From: an uncultured Caulobacter sp.
GTDB lineage: Bacteria > Pseudomonadota > Alphaproteobacteria > Caulobacterales > Caulobacteraceae
Assembly: GCF_937900395.1 (NCBI RefSeq)
Contig: NZ_CALCDX010000215.1
Span: 34,692 to 98,691, forward strand
Length of the DNA: 64,000 nt
Reading direction: 5' to 3'
Part shown: positions 47,680-56,796 of the stretch, one piece after another
Layout: each line of letters starts with the position of its first letter
Position numbering within the stretch: the stretch's first letter is position 1
The notes under the pieces: model-generated
Told to the model about the DNA's origin: nothing
Databases searched by the model: none
The model's input: only the letters and a program-made list of their open reading frames with translations
Translations under genes and position numbers: made by a program

Positions 47680-48420
47680 TCAGGCGCTGGCGGGTCTCGA
47701 GGCGATGTCCGACGGGTCCTGCTGCGGACGCAGCCGCTCGGGGTCAAAGCCGCCAAGTCGGGCCAGCGCGTCCCAGTCACTGATTTTGAGCACCCCGTTG
47801 CGCAGGGTCGCCAAGCCGTCGTCGCGCAGGGTGCGGAGCACGCGATGCACATGCACCACCGACAGGCCCAGGGCGTCGGCGATATCGGCCTGGACGGCGG
47901 GGAAGTCGCACTTGCCGTCGCCGGCCAAGCGCAGCGCCGTTTGCCGCCAATAGACCTCGCAGAACAGATTGGCCGCCCGCGCCAGCGCCGTGCGGCGGCC
48001 CAGGCCGACCATCCAGTTGCGCTGATGCTGGGCCTCGGTCAGCACCGCGCGGCACAGCGCCGCCAGGAGGTTGGGATGGGCGCGCAACATCGTACGGAGT
48101 TCGTGCGCGGTGGTCATCCGCACCTCGCAGGCGCCCAGGGCGCGGACTTCATGGTCGAGACCCACATAGAGACCGCCCAGGTCGACGACGTCACCGGGGG
48201 TGGCGACGCCGAAGATCTGCCGGCCGCCGTCGGACAGCACCTGTTGTTTCACGGCGAGACCCCGCGCCAGCAGGCTCAGGCGCGAGCGCGCGCCAGCGGG
48301 GACGATGACCTGGCCGGGCTCGAACCGCGCCGCCTCCTGCGAGCACGTCATGAGATCGTCCCGCACGCTGTCGCGCAGCGGGCCGAACCGGTCGAGGCTG
48401 GCGATCAGCAGCCGGTTCAT
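47680..48420 (-). CDS. Crp/Fnr-family transcriptional regulator
   Basis: A 246-residue regulator: N-terminal cyclic-nucleotide-binding-like barrel (PGQVIVPAGARSRLSLLARG, IFGVATPGDVVDLGGLYVGL) and a C-terminal winged HTH (AVQADIADALGLSVVHVHRV then LRTLRDDGLATL). It lacks the Fnr cysteine cluster, so it is not an obvious oxygen sensor. ATG 48420 is chosen because the barrel begins there; the frame runs to 48531. It diverges from a second, similar regulator at 48638, with a perfect palindrome between them. Confidence 0.85.
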   Translation of the reverse strand: MNRLLIASLDRFGPLRDSVRDDLMTCSQEAARFEPGQVIVPAGARSRLSLLARGLAVKQQVLSDGGRQIFGVATPGDVVDLGGLYVGLDHEVRALGACEVRMTTAHELRTMLRAHPNLLAALCRAVLTEAQHQRNWMVGLGRRTALARAANLFCEVYWRQTALRLAGDGKCDFPAVQADIADALGLSVVHVHRVLRTLRDDGLATLRNGVLKISDWDALARLGGFDPERLRPQQDPSDIASRPASA

Positions 48421-48559
48421 GCCGATGCTCCGGAGCGTGGCGTGACAGCGGCGACAACGAAATGGCGGTCTCGTTCGTTGAGGCGGGGAGCGGTGGAACT
48501 CGGCAATACAAAATCTCCGCGAGAGCGCCATGCCTTAGGCGCGCCCGCGAAGTCCCACC

Positions 48560-48573
48560 CTAACCTAGGTTAG
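48560..48573. promoter_or_regulatory. 14-bp palindrome between divergent Crp/Fnr genes
   Basis: CTAACCTAGGTTAG is perfectly self-complementary and lies in the 217-bp divergent spacer. It is a plausible operator for one or both regulators, though unlike the classical TTGAT-N4-ATCAA box. Confidence 0.45.
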
Positions 48574-48637
48574 CCGCGGCCATCTTTTGATCGGTCGCGG
48601 GCTCCAGTCGAACTCGAAAGGAGCTGCCGCGTCCGCC

Positions 48638-49372
48638 ATGCCCTCATCGCAAAACATCGCTCCCCTGGTGACCAAGCTGGCGCGGCGCGACGCGCTGTCC
48701 GCCGTCGAGCGGGACGTGCTCAGCGGCCTTCTAGGTCCCGAGCGCGCGGTCAAGGCGGGCGGTGTCCTGATCGCGCCGGGCGACCGGCCCAGCTACAGCA
48801 CCTTCCTGGTCAGCGGCTTCTGCGCGCGCTTCAACCTGACGGCGGCGGGTGGGCGACAGCTGACCGAGATCAACGTCGCCGGCGACTTCGTCGACCTGCA
48901 CAGCCTGCTCATGCGCCAGATGGATCACGGAGTCGTGGCCCTGGCCGACTGCGTCATCGCTCCGGCTTCTCATGCCGACTTGCGCCGCCTGACCGAGCAG
49001 CATCCGCACCTGGGGCGGCTGCTGTGGCTGGAGACCGTGATCGACGGCGCGATCCATCGCCAGTGGCTGGTGACCATGGGCCAGCAGGACGCCGCCAGCC
49101 GTCTGGCGCACCTGGTCTGCGAGCTCTACCGGCGGCTGGAGGCCGCGGGCCTGGCCAGCGACGGGCAGCTGAAGATCCCGATGACCCAGACCGATCTCGG
49201 CGACGTGCTGGGCCTGACGCCCATCCATGTGAACCGGGTTCTGATGGAGCTGCGCCGCGAGGGGCTGATCGAGTGGAAGGGCGTCCAGGTGACCATTCCC
49301 GACTGGGACCGGTTGGCCGACTTCGCCCTGTTCGATCCGACCTATCTGCGCCTGCAGAGCGACGCGGTCTGA
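48638..49372 (+). CDS. Crp/Fnr-family transcriptional regulator
   Basis: A 244-residue regulator with the cNMP-like barrel (GVLIAPGDRPSYSTFLVSGF, LTEINVAGDFVDLHSLLMRQ) and HTH (MTQTDLGDVLGLTPIHVNRV then LMELRREGLIEWKG). The DLHSLLM and HPHLGRLLWLETVID parts place it in the alphaproteobacterial Crp group without heme or FeS ligands. It converges on the cyanophycin operon with a 10-bp gap. It diverges from the other Crp gene; cross-regulation is possible. ATG 48638 is the best family start. Confidence 0.85.
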   Translation: MPSSQNIAPLVTKLARRDALSAVERDVLSGLLGPERAVKAGGVLIAPGDRPSYSTFLVSGFCARFNLTAAGGRQLTEINVAGDFVDLHSLLMRQMDHGVVALADCVIAPASHADLRRLTEQHPHLGRLLWLETVIDGAIHRQWLVTMGQQDAASRLAHLVCELYRRLEAAGLASDGQLKIPMTQTDLGDVLGLTPIHVNRVLMELRREGLIEWKGVQVTIPDWDRLADFALFDPTYLRLQSDAV

Positions 49373-49382
49373 GACTGCGTCC

Positions 49383-50210
49383 CTAGTTCTCTCGCGGCGG
49401 CGTCGGGTGGCCGTGCGGCCGCCGGGTCCTGAGGTTGAAGCCGTCGCCGTGGGCCAGGACGTGCATGCGGACGTCGAAGATCGACAAGGCTCGCTCGGCC
49501 CGCGCCTCGGCGATGTTCGAGGCGCTGACGCCCTCGGCGTCCACCACATAGACCGCGCCGCTGCCGATCACGTCGAAGTCGTCGCCCTCCAGGATGATGG
49601 CGGTGTCCTCGTCGATGCCCAGGCCCAGGACGCGCGGGCTCTGGGCGACCGCGCCCAGCAGGCGGCCGATGCGGCCGCGCTCGGCGAAGTGCTGGTCGAT
49701 GATCGCGTCGCGGACCAGGCCAAGCCCGGGCGCCATCTGCAGGTCGCCGATCCGGTGGCTCTCGCTGCTGGCGCCGCGCACCATCATGGTGTCGCTCATC
49801 ACCGAGGCGCCGGCCGAGGTGCCGGCCAGCACGCCGCCGGCGCGCCAGATCTCGCGAATGCGGGCCTCGATCGGCGTGTCGCCGATCTGGCTGCTGATCC
49901 GCAGCTGGTCGCCGCCCGAGAAGAACACGCCGGCCGCATCGTCCAGCAGGGCCAGCTTTTCCGGATCGTGCGCCTCGGCGCGATCCTCCACATAGAGCTC
50001 GACCAGCTCCTTGATCCCCAGGGGCTCGAACGCCTTCTGGTAGGTCTCGAAATAGCCTTCCGGATTGTGCGAGGCGACGGTGGCGATGACGAGCCGCCCG
50101 CCCTTGAGGCGCTCGGCCACGGCCTTCAGGATCACCTTGTCGCCATCCTTGTTCTCGTGGCCGCCGATGATGATCAACGGGCCTTCGGCATTGGCGTGGG
50201 CGAGGGTCAT
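49383..50210 (-). CDS. cphB: cyanophycinase
   Basis: A 275-residue serine peptidase of family S51. The nucleophile Ser is in LAGTSAGASVMSD (~residue 132), after FFSGGDQLRI and before GLGIDEDTAIILEGD. It cleaves the Asp-Arg polymer cyanophycin to beta-Asp-Arg dipeptides in the cytoplasm. Its ATG overlaps the upstream isoaspartyl peptidase stop by four bases. It closes the cyanophycin operon, so synthesis and breakdown genes are cotranscribed. Confidence 0.93.
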   Translation of the reverse strand: MTLAHANAEGPLIIIGGHENKDGDKVILKAVAERLKGGRLVIATVASHNPEGYFETYQKAFEPLGIKELVELYVEDRAEAHDPEKLALLDDAAGVFFSGGDQLRISSQIGDTPIEARIREIWRAGGVLAGTSAGASVMSDTMMVRGASSESHRIGDLQMAPGLGLVRDAIIDQHFAERGRIGRLLGAVAQSPRVLGLGIDEDTAIILEGDDFDVIGSGAVYVVDAEGVSASNIAEARAERALSIFDVRMHVLAHGDGFNLRTRRPHGHPTPPREN

Positions 50211-51088
50211 TCGGCGTCCTTGGCGGTGTCTTCGGCCCGGCTGACGAAAGCCTGAGGCGGGCGGTGCGAGGTGGCGTGGGCGACGGCGAACTGGGCGCTG
50301 TTGTGCCCCCAGTCGACGCGCCCTTCGGCGTCGATGACGATCAGGCCCGCCTCGCCCCCGACGCGGGCGAGGGCGGGGAGGGCCGTCTCGATCGCCGGGC
50401 CGGGCGGCAGGCTTTCCAGCGCGCGCATCAGGCGCGAGGCCAGCGTCACGCGGATCAGGCTTTCGCCCTCGCCGGACAGCGAAACGCCGCCGATGGCGTT
50501 GTCGGCATAGAGGCCGCAGCCGGGCAGGGGGGAGTCACCGACCCGCCCAGCGCGCGCGCCCTTCAAGCCGCCAGTCGAGGTGCCGGCGACGATGTCGCCG
50601 TGGATATCGAGCGCCACGCAGCCGACGGTGTCGCAGCCGGGATCGTAGGCTTCCGGATGCTCGACGATCAGATCGCGAGGATCGCAGAGCTCGGCGTCGA
50701 TCTCGCGGGCGAAGCACTCCGCGCCCTCGCCGACGAGCAGGACGGGACGCTCCGGCAGCATGGCCGTGGCGACCGAGATCGGATGGCGCAGCGTCTTCAC
50801 GGCCGCCACTCCGCCGACGGCCAGGGTCCGCCCATCCATGATCGCCGCGTCGCACTCGACCTCGCCCTTGGCGTTCAGCACCGAGCCATAGCCTGCGTTG
50901 AAAGTCGGATCGTCCTCCAGCGTGCGCACCGACGCCTCGACGGCGTCCAGCGCCGAGCCGCCGGCCTCCAGGATCGCTTGGCCGGCCGCGAGGGCGACGA
51001 GGCAGCCGTCGCGGTGGATCTGCCAGCGCTCGGGAGGAATGTCCTTGGCTCCGCCATGGACGATGATCGCCCAGCGTCGATCAGACAT
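50207..51088 (-). CDS. iaaA: isoaspartyl peptidase / plant-type L-asparaginase
   Basis: A 293-residue Ntn-hydrolase precursor: AIIVHGGAKDI at the start, ALDAVEASVRTLEDDPTFNA, and the autocleavage site GCDTVGCVALD (nucleophile Thr at ~153), followed by AGTSTGGLKGARAGRVGDSP. It hydrolyses isoaspartyl dipeptides such as the beta-Asp-Arg released by cyanophycinase. ATG 51088 overlaps the cphA stop by eight bases. Together with cphB it allows complete breakdown to Asp and Arg. Confidence 0.92.
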   Translation of the reverse strand: MSDRRWAIIVHGGAKDIPPERWQIHRDGCLVALAAGQAILEAGGSALDAVEASVRTLEDDPTFNAGYGSVLNAKGEVECDAAIMDGRTLAVGGVAAVKTLRHPISVATAMLPERPVLLVGEGAECFAREIDAELCDPRDLIVEHPEAYDPGCDTVGCVALDIHGDIVAGTSTGGLKGARAGRVGDSPLPGCGLYADNAIGGVSLSGEGESLIRVTLASRLMRALESLPPGPAIETALPALARVGGEAGLIVIDAEGRVDWGHNSAQFAVAHATSHRPPQAFVSRAEDTAKDAE

Positions 51089-53813
51089 AGGCGTCCTTTC
51101 CCGGCTCAATCGATGCGGTGGCGGCGGGCTTGAAATCCACCACCTGCTTCCAGACGGCGTCCACCGAGGTCGGGAAGACCATCACCAGATCGCCCGGCCG
51201 GGCCATGCGCAGTCCCGTCTCCACGGCGCGGGCTTCGCTTAGGATCCGGTGCACCCGATCGCTGGGGAAGCCGGCGCTCAGGGCGCCCTCGGTCAGCAGC
51301 GACACCACCGAGCCGGCCGGGCGGCCGCGACCATCCGGGCGTTCGCGGAAGATGAGCTCGTCGAACATCTCGGCCGATAGCGCGCCCATCTCCAGGATGT
51401 CCTCATCGCGGCGGTCGCCCGGAATGCTGACCACGCCGATCACGCGACCGACGTCCGAGCGCAGGCGGCCGATCAGTTCGCCGATCGCTCGCATCGCGCC
51501 GGGATTGTGGGCGTAGTCGACAATCACCCGGAATCCATGGGCGTCGTGGACGTTGAAGCGTCCGGGGTTCTCGGCGTGCGACGAGGTGAAGGCCCGCAGG
51601 GCCCGCGCCATGACCTCGGGGCTTGCCCCCAGGCCGTGCCCCGCCGCGATCGCCGCCAGGGCGTTGGCGATGTTGAAGCCGGCGAGGCCGCGCAGGGTCG
51701 CGGGGATCTCGTCCGCCTCGATCACCGACCAGCGCCGGCCCCGATCGTAGAGCGCCAGCTCGCCGCCGTGGATCGACGGCTCCCGGGCGACCAGCAGGCC
51801 GCCTTGCGCCGCGTGCTTCTGCAGGAAGGGGCTCATCTCCGGGCCGCCGCTCAGGGTGAAATAGGCGACGCGGCCGCCGGCGTGGCGCGCCATGCGCAGG
51901 GTCAGCGGGTCATCGCCGTTCAGCACCGCGACGCCGCGCCGCGAGACGGACTCGGCCACGATCGATTTCACGGCCGCCAGGTCCTCCAGGGTGTCGACGC
52001 CCTTCAGGCCCAGGTGGTCGGCGGTGACGTTCAGCACGATGCCGACGTCGCAGCGGTCGAAGGCGAGGCCCTCGCGCAGCATGCCGCCGCGAGCGGTCTC
52101 CAGCACGGCGACGTCGACCGTCGGATCGCGCAGCACCATGCGGGCGCTCTTGGGGCCGCTGGCGTCCGCGGCCAGGACCCGCTCGTCGTTGATGTAGACC
52201 CCGCTGGTGTTGGTGAGGCCGACGGTCTTGCCCATTTCGCGCGCGATGCGGGCCACCATCCTGACCACGGTCGTCTTGCCGTTGGTGCCGGTGACGGCGA
52301 CGATCGGGATGCGGCTGCGGGTCCCCGGCGGGAAGAGGTCGGCGACCACGGCCTTGGCGACGTCGCGCGACGCGCCTTCCGAGGGCTCCAGGTGCATACG
52401 GAAGCCGGGGGCGGCGTTGACCTCGACGATGCCGCCTCCGGTCTCGCGGACCGACCGGCTGATGTCCGGCGCGATGAAGTCGATGCCGGCGACGTCCAGG
52501 CCCACGGTCAGCGCCGCGCGCCGGGCGATGCTGGCGTTGTCGGGATGGATCACGTCCGTGCGGTCGATCGCCGAGCCGCCGGTCGAAAGGTTGGCCGTGG
52601 CCCGCAGGACGACGACCGCGCCGGGAAGCGGGACATCGTCCAGGGTCAGACCCGCGCGGGCCAGCATGTCGCGCGTCTGGTCGTCGATGGCGATGCGGGT
52701 CATGACCTTCTCGTGACCGACGCCGCGACGCGGATCGCGGTTCACAGCCTCGATGAGCTCTTTGACTGTGCTCTCGCCGTTACCGACCACGCGCGCGGGA
52801 ACCCGTTCGGCCACGGCGGCGACTTGGCCGCCGACCACCAGGATCCGGTAATCGCGACCGACGAACTGCTCTTCGACGATCACGCGTCGGCCGTGCTGGA
52901 TCGCCTGCTCGAAGGCCCAGCGAACCTGTTCGGGCGTGCGCAGGTCAAGGCTGACGCCTCGGCCGTGGTTGCCGTCGAGCGGCTTTAGCACCACCGGCCC
53001 GTTGATGCGGCTGGCCTGCGTGAGCGCGTCCTCCACCGCCCGCACGACCGCGCCGCGCGGGACCGGCAGGCCGACCTCGGACAGCAGCGCCTTGGTCAGG
53101 GCCTTGTCGCCGGCGGTCTCGACGGCGATGTGGCTGGTCTGGCCAGTGATGCTGGCGCGGATCAGCTTGCGCCGCGCCCCCCAGCCCAGCTGGATCAGGC
53201 TGTGCTCGTCCAGCCGCTGGACGGGAATGCCGCGCCGCCGCGCCTCCAGAACGAGAGAGCGGGTGGTCGGACCCAGAGCCTCGCGACGGGCGATGGCGCT
53301 CAGACGCTCCAGGGTTCGGGGCAGGTCGAATAGCGGCGGCGCAAGATCAAGCAGCGGCTCGGCGATGCGCTCCAGGCCGTCGACGCCCTGCAGCTCGCGC
53401 GGCAACAGGCTGTGAACCAGCTCGACCGCCGCGCGACCGGCGGCCCGGCCCAGACCGGCTCCGTCATAGGCGTAGAGGATGTTGTAGACGCCCGGCCGCC
53501 CTTTGACGGACCGTGTCTTGCCCCGCGTCACCGGCGTCCCGGCCAGCTTCTGAAGCTCCAGCGCGACGTGCTCGATCACATGGCCCAGCCAGGTGCCCTC
53601 CCGCATCCGCAGCACCAGGCCGCCATGAGTCTGGTAGGAGCAGCCGTGATCCTCGAGGCCGGGCAGGGCGGCCAGCAGTCGGTCGGTAAAGCCCCCGATC
53701 CGATTGGTCGGCCAATGCTCCAGCTGCTCCAGGTCCAGCTGGATGCGGACCATCGGCCGCGAGGCGTAGAGGTGGGGCCCCTTGTAAACAGCGGTCTCTG
53801 TGACGCGCATCAT
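51081..53813 (-). CDS. cphA: cyanophycin synthetase
   Basis: A 910-residue enzyme that builds the Asp-Arg polymer with ATP. An N-terminal domain (~1-160) leads to an ATP-grasp module (VVLKPLDGNHGRGVSLDLRT, VEEQFVGRDYRILVVGGQVA) and a Mur-ligase-like module with P-loop VTGTNGKTTVVRMV near residue 505 and NVTADHLGLKGVDTLEDLAA. Length and order match CphA1-type enzymes. It overlaps its neighbours at both ends. Polymer granules serve as nitrogen and carbon stores. Confidence 0.95.
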   Translation of the reverse strand: MMRVTETAVYKGPHLYASRPMVRIQLDLEQLEHWPTNRIGGFTDRLLAALPGLEDHGCSYQTHGGLVLRMREGTWLGHVIEHVALELQKLAGTPVTRGKTRSVKGRPGVYNILYAYDGAGLGRAAGRAAVELVHSLLPRELQGVDGLERIAEPLLDLAPPLFDLPRTLERLSAIARREALGPTTRSLVLEARRRGIPVQRLDEHSLIQLGWGARRKLIRASITGQTSHIAVETAGDKALTKALLSEVGLPVPRGAVVRAVEDALTQASRINGPVVLKPLDGNHGRGVSLDLRTPEQVRWAFEQAIQHGRRVIVEEQFVGRDYRILVVGGQVAAVAERVPARVVGNGESTVKELIEAVNRDPRRGVGHEKVMTRIAIDDQTRDMLARAGLTLDDVPLPGAVVVLRATANLSTGGSAIDRTDVIHPDNASIARRAALTVGLDVAGIDFIAPDISRSVRETGGGIVEVNAAPGFRMHLEPSEGASRDVAKAVVADLFPPGTRSRIPIVAVTGTNGKTTVVRMVARIAREMGKTVGLTNTSGVYINDERVLAADASGPKSARMVLRDPTVDVAVLETARGGMLREGLAFDRCDVGIVLNVTADHLGLKGVDTLEDLAAVKSIVAESVSRRGVAVLNGDDPLTLRMARHAGGRVAYFTLSGGPEMSPFLQKHAAQGGLLVAREPSIHGGELALYDRGRRWSVIEADEIPATLRGLAGFNIANALAAIAAGHGLGASPEVMARALRAFTSSHAENPGRFNVHDAHGFRVIVDYAHNPGAMRAIGELIGRLRSDVGRVIGVVSIPGDRRDEDILEMGALSAEMFDELIFRERPDGRGRPAGSVVSLLTEGALSAGFPSDRVHRILSEARAVETGLRMARPGDLVMVFPTSVDAVWKQVVDFKPAATASIEPGKDAYV

Positions 53814-54022
53814 GCCGCCTTTGCGGGGAGAGGGGCGGCGAGGTGCTCCGGCTGGTCCAGCCGCGCCGCGATGATGTCTTGGACGACCAGGGCGGCCGCC
53901 AGTTTCCTGCTGGGCGCGATGCCCTGGGCGCGGATGCGACCGTCGCGCTCGATCGTTCGCCAGAGCCAGACGCCGCCCGTCGTCGGTGCGATAGCGAACC
54001 GGAGCAGCTTGTCCTCACCCAT
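53810..54022 (-). CDS. small conserved-looking protein in cyanophycin operon
   Basis: A 70-residue protein: MGEDKLLRFAIAPTTGGVWL, WRTIERDGRIRAQGIAPSRK, then LAAALVVQDIIAARLDQ. It has no signal peptide or known motif that I recognise. Its stop overlaps the cphA start (ATGA at 53813-53810) and it follows the diiron-protein gene by nine bases, so it is firmly inside the operon. It might be a CphA accessory or primer-handling factor; this is speculative. Confidence 0.65.
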   Translation of the reverse strand: MGEDKLLRFAIAPTTGGVWLWRTIERDGRIRAQGIAPSRKLAAALVVQDIIAARLDQPEHLAAPLPAKAA

Positions 54023-54031
54023 GACGCGCGC

Positions 54032-55018
54032 TCACTCGGCCGCGTAGACGAGCGGGTGGGTGTGGGCCCACAGGTGCGCGCGGTAGGTGTCGAAACACTG
54101 CTCGCCGCAGATCAGGCGCATGACAGCGCCTTCGGCGATGAAGCGGGCGCGCGACGGGTCCTCGGCCACCAGCGGGATCAGCGCCTCGGCGTTCCAGGCC
54201 TTGGAGTGCTCGATGTCGATCTGGGCGTGTAGGGCGAAGTACTTGCGGGCCTCGGGCGAGACGCCGACGCGCTTGAGGCCGGCGTCCACGCACGACACCC
54301 GGGTCGGGGCGGTCAGCTCGACGACGCCCAAGGCGCCGATCGAATGCCACACGTAGCGACGCGTGGTGGCGAAGGCCGTCATGGTGTTAGCCAGGCAGAG
54401 CGACTGCCACAGCGTGGTGTCAATGGTCGGCGTCAGGCCGAGCGTGGCGGTGGTCCGCTCCAGCATCGGGCCGTGCATGCCGTGGGCGTTGCCGCGTCCC
54501 ATCTCGTCCCAGTAGTTGCGGGCCAGCTCCAGCTTGGCGCGGTCGGGGATCTTCACCTGGGTCATGGCCACGAGATCGTCGAAGCCCGCTTCGCCGGCGG
54601 CCTCCTGGGTCAGGAACCACTTGATGTCCTCCAGCGAGGCCTCGCCTTCGAGCCAGTCGAACAGCGGGTCCCACTGGCCTGGGCCGTGGTCCTTCAGCGC
54701 CTCGAACCAGGCGACGAAGCCTTCCGGATCCTCCGGGAGCTTGTCGACCAGCGAGGCGACATGGGCGCGAAATGCTTCGATGAATTCGCCCTCCAGGCGC
54801 TTCATCAGGCGCTCGCGGTCGAGATCTTCGCGCCAGTCGTCGACGGGCGCGGTCGGCGCGAGGCGGGCGTGGTTCCAGTGCGCCAGACCCTTGTGCAGGG
54901 CTTCGGCGTCGGGGAACTGCGGGCTGAAGTGACCCAGGCGCGAAAGGCGATCGCCACCAAACATGCGTACTGCTCCGAGCGTGGACGGGGAGGGGCGGGC
55001 GGGTCGTAGCGGGACCAT
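54032..55018 (-). CDS. heme-oxygenase-like diiron (iron-containing redox) protein
   Basis: A 328-residue all-helical protein. The segments ARNYWDEMGRGNAHGMHGPM and HAQIDIEHSKAWNAEAL carry the Glu/His and H-x3-D-x2-H ligand patterns of heme-oxygenase-like diiron oxygenases/oxidases (Haem_oxygenas_2). Members act on amino acids or fatty acids. It is the first gene of the cyanophycin operon, nine bases before the 70-aa gene. ATG 55018 has a strong GGGAGAGG site; ATG 54964 (MFGGDRL, GGAG upstream) is an alternative. A link to Asp, Arg or the polymer is inferred from the operon. Confidence 0.75.
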   Translation of the reverse strand: MVPLRPARPSPSTLGAVRMFGGDRLSRLGHFSPQFPDAEALHKGLAHWNHARLAPTAPVDDWREDLDRERLMKRLEGEFIEAFRAHVASLVDKLPEDPEGFVAWFEALKDHGPGQWDPLFDWLEGEASLEDIKWFLTQEAAGEAGFDDLVAMTQVKIPDRAKLELARNYWDEMGRGNAHGMHGPMLERTTATLGLTPTIDTTLWQSLCLANTMTAFATTRRYVWHSIGALGVVELTAPTRVSCVDAGLKRVGVSPEARKYFALHAQIDIEHSKAWNAEALIPLVAEDPSRARFIAEGAVMRLICGEQCFDTYRAHLWAHTHPLVYAAE

Positions 55019-55316
55019 GATCGCCTCTCCCGGAAAGGGGGATGGGCCGCGGGATGGCGGCGAGCACCTCAAACGAGGGCGCTCCCTTCGCCGTTCCATG
55101 CCGGTCGGTGAAGGTTTCTCGAAGGCGCCGAGAACGCGTGGAAATTCATGCGCGCGGGCCAAATCGCGGCGATCCGCCTTCTTCATTTGATAGCGCGCGC
55201 CCGGCCGGCTTGGCCGCGCCATGGCTCAGGCGGAAGACGATCCGCCTTGCATCCAAATTATACGATAAATAATATTCTAAGCTGTGCGGCCGTCGAGTGG
55301 CCGCGACGGAGGAAAC
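55019..55316. promoter_or_regulatory. divergent promoter region of cyanophycin and galactanase genes
   Basis: No gene is seen. An AT-rich patch (55248-55282, with TTATACGATAAATAATATTC) precedes the galactanase gene, and GCGGCC-N7-GGCCGC forms a hairpin (~55287-55305) just before its GGAGG site. Confidence 0.35.
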
Positions 55317-56678
55317 ATGTCTGTCTCGAACCTGCGCCGCGCCGCCCTCGTTTCAACGCTGGCCCTGTCCTTCGCCGCGCCGTTCGGCTCGGCCTGGGCG
55401 GCGCCGAAAACCTATCTGGGCGTCGACATCTCGTACGCCAACGAGATGGAGGACTGCGGCGCGGTCTATCGCGCGGGCGGCAGGACCGTCGAGCCCTACG
55501 CCTTCTTCAAGCAGTCCGGCGCCAACCTCGCCCGCATCCGGATCTGGAACAATCCGGACTGGACGCCCTATTCGAACCTGAAGGACGTCAAGCGCAGCAT
55601 CGCCAAGGCCAAGAAGGCTGGGATGCAGGTGCTGCTGGACTTCCACTATTCCGACGACTGGGCCGACGGCGACAAGCAGATCGCGCCCAAGGCCTGGGCC
55701 AAGCTGTCGACGCCCGACCAGGCCAAGGCGCTGTACGCCTTCACCCGCGACACCCTGGCTGAGCTCGATCGCGAGGGCCTGGCGCCCGACATGGTCCAGG
55801 TCGGCAACGAGACCAATGGCGAGATCGTCTCCAGCCTGGAAAAGGCCAAGGAGCCGATCAACTGGGAGCGCAACGCCCTGCTTTTCAACGCGGGCATCAA
55901 GGCGGTGCGCGACGCCAGCGCGGCCTCGACGACCAAGCCCAGGATCATGCTGCACATCGCCCAGCCCGAGAACGTCGAGCCCTGGTTCGCAGCGGCCGCC
56001 AAGGCGGGCGTGACCGACTTCGACCTGATCGGGATCAGCTACTACAGCAAGTGGTCCAAGCGCTCGATGGCGGAGCTGGGCCAGACCATCAATCGCTTGC
56101 GCCATACCTATTCGGCCGACGTCGTCGTGGTCGAGACCGCCTATCCGTTCACCAACGACGGCGCCGACGGCTCGCCCAACCTGCTGGGCGAGGACTCGCT
56201 CATCGCCGGCTATCCGGCCACGCCCGCGGGTCAGAAGAAGTACCTGACCGATCTGACCCAGCTGGTCTTCGCCAATGGCGGCGTTGGCGTCGTCTATTGG
56301 GAGCCGGCGTGGCTCTCGACCCAGTGCAAGACCCGTTGGGGCGTCGGCTCCAACTGGGAAAACGCGGCGCTGTTCGACTTCAAGGGCCAGGCGCTGGAAA
56401 GCGTCGACTGGCTGAAGACCCCGTACGTCATGCCGGTGGACGTGATGTTCCAGGTGACGGCCCACGGGGAGGCGACGCGCTTCATCGACGGCGACTTCCT
56501 CGGCGGCGTCGGACCTCGACCGATGACGCTGGAGGGCGGCGCGTGGGTCTACCGCACGCGACTGATGCCGGGCGCCTCGGTGACGGCCGCCACCGCGACC
56601 GAGGTCTCGGCGGTGGCGGACGCTAAGGCCAAGAGCGCGGTGGTCGGCAAGCGCGCCTCGGTCATTCCGCTCGACTGA
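55317..56678 (+). CDS. ganA: GH53 arabinogalactan endo-beta-1,4-galactanase
   Basis: A 453-residue secreted enzyme: signal peptide (LVSTLALSFAAPFGSAWA), then YLGVDISYANEMEDCG, FFKQSGANLARIRIWNNP, acid/base Glu in VQVGNETNGEI (~165) and nucleophile Glu in VVVVETAYPFT (~273), the GH53 layout. It cuts beta-1,4-galactan side chains of pectin to oligosaccharides. ATG 55317 follows GGAGG. It is slightly longer at the C-terminus than minimal GH53 proteins. With the next receptor and GH2 enzyme it makes a galactan-use locus. Confidence 0.93.
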   Translation: MSVSNLRRAALVSTLALSFAAPFGSAWAAPKTYLGVDISYANEMEDCGAVYRAGGRTVEPYAFFKQSGANLARIRIWNNPDWTPYSNLKDVKRSIAKAKKAGMQVLLDFHYSDDWADGDKQIAPKAWAKLSTPDQAKALYAFTRDTLAELDREGLAPDMVQVGNETNGEIVSSLEKAKEPINWERNALLFNAGIKAVRDASAASTTKPRIMLHIAQPENVEPWFAAAAKAGVTDFDLIGISYYSKWSKRSMAELGQTINRLRHTYSADVVVVETAYPFTNDGADGSPNLLGEDSLIAGYPATPAGQKKYLTDLTQLVFANGGVGVVYWEPAWLSTQCKTRWGVGSNWENAALFDFKGQALESVDWLKTPYVMPVDVMFQVTAHGEATRFIDGDFLGGVGPRPMTLEGGAWVYRTRLMPGASVTAATATEVSAVADAKAKSAVVGKRASVIPLD

Positions 56679-56796
56679 TGGAACCAAGCCGGTTGTCATG
56701 TCAGATTGATATGATAATTAGCCGCTCAAACTCGTTCTGATCCCGAGGGCAGTCCCGCCGAACGAAGCGTGGCGCCGCTCCTCCAGGGGGGAAACC

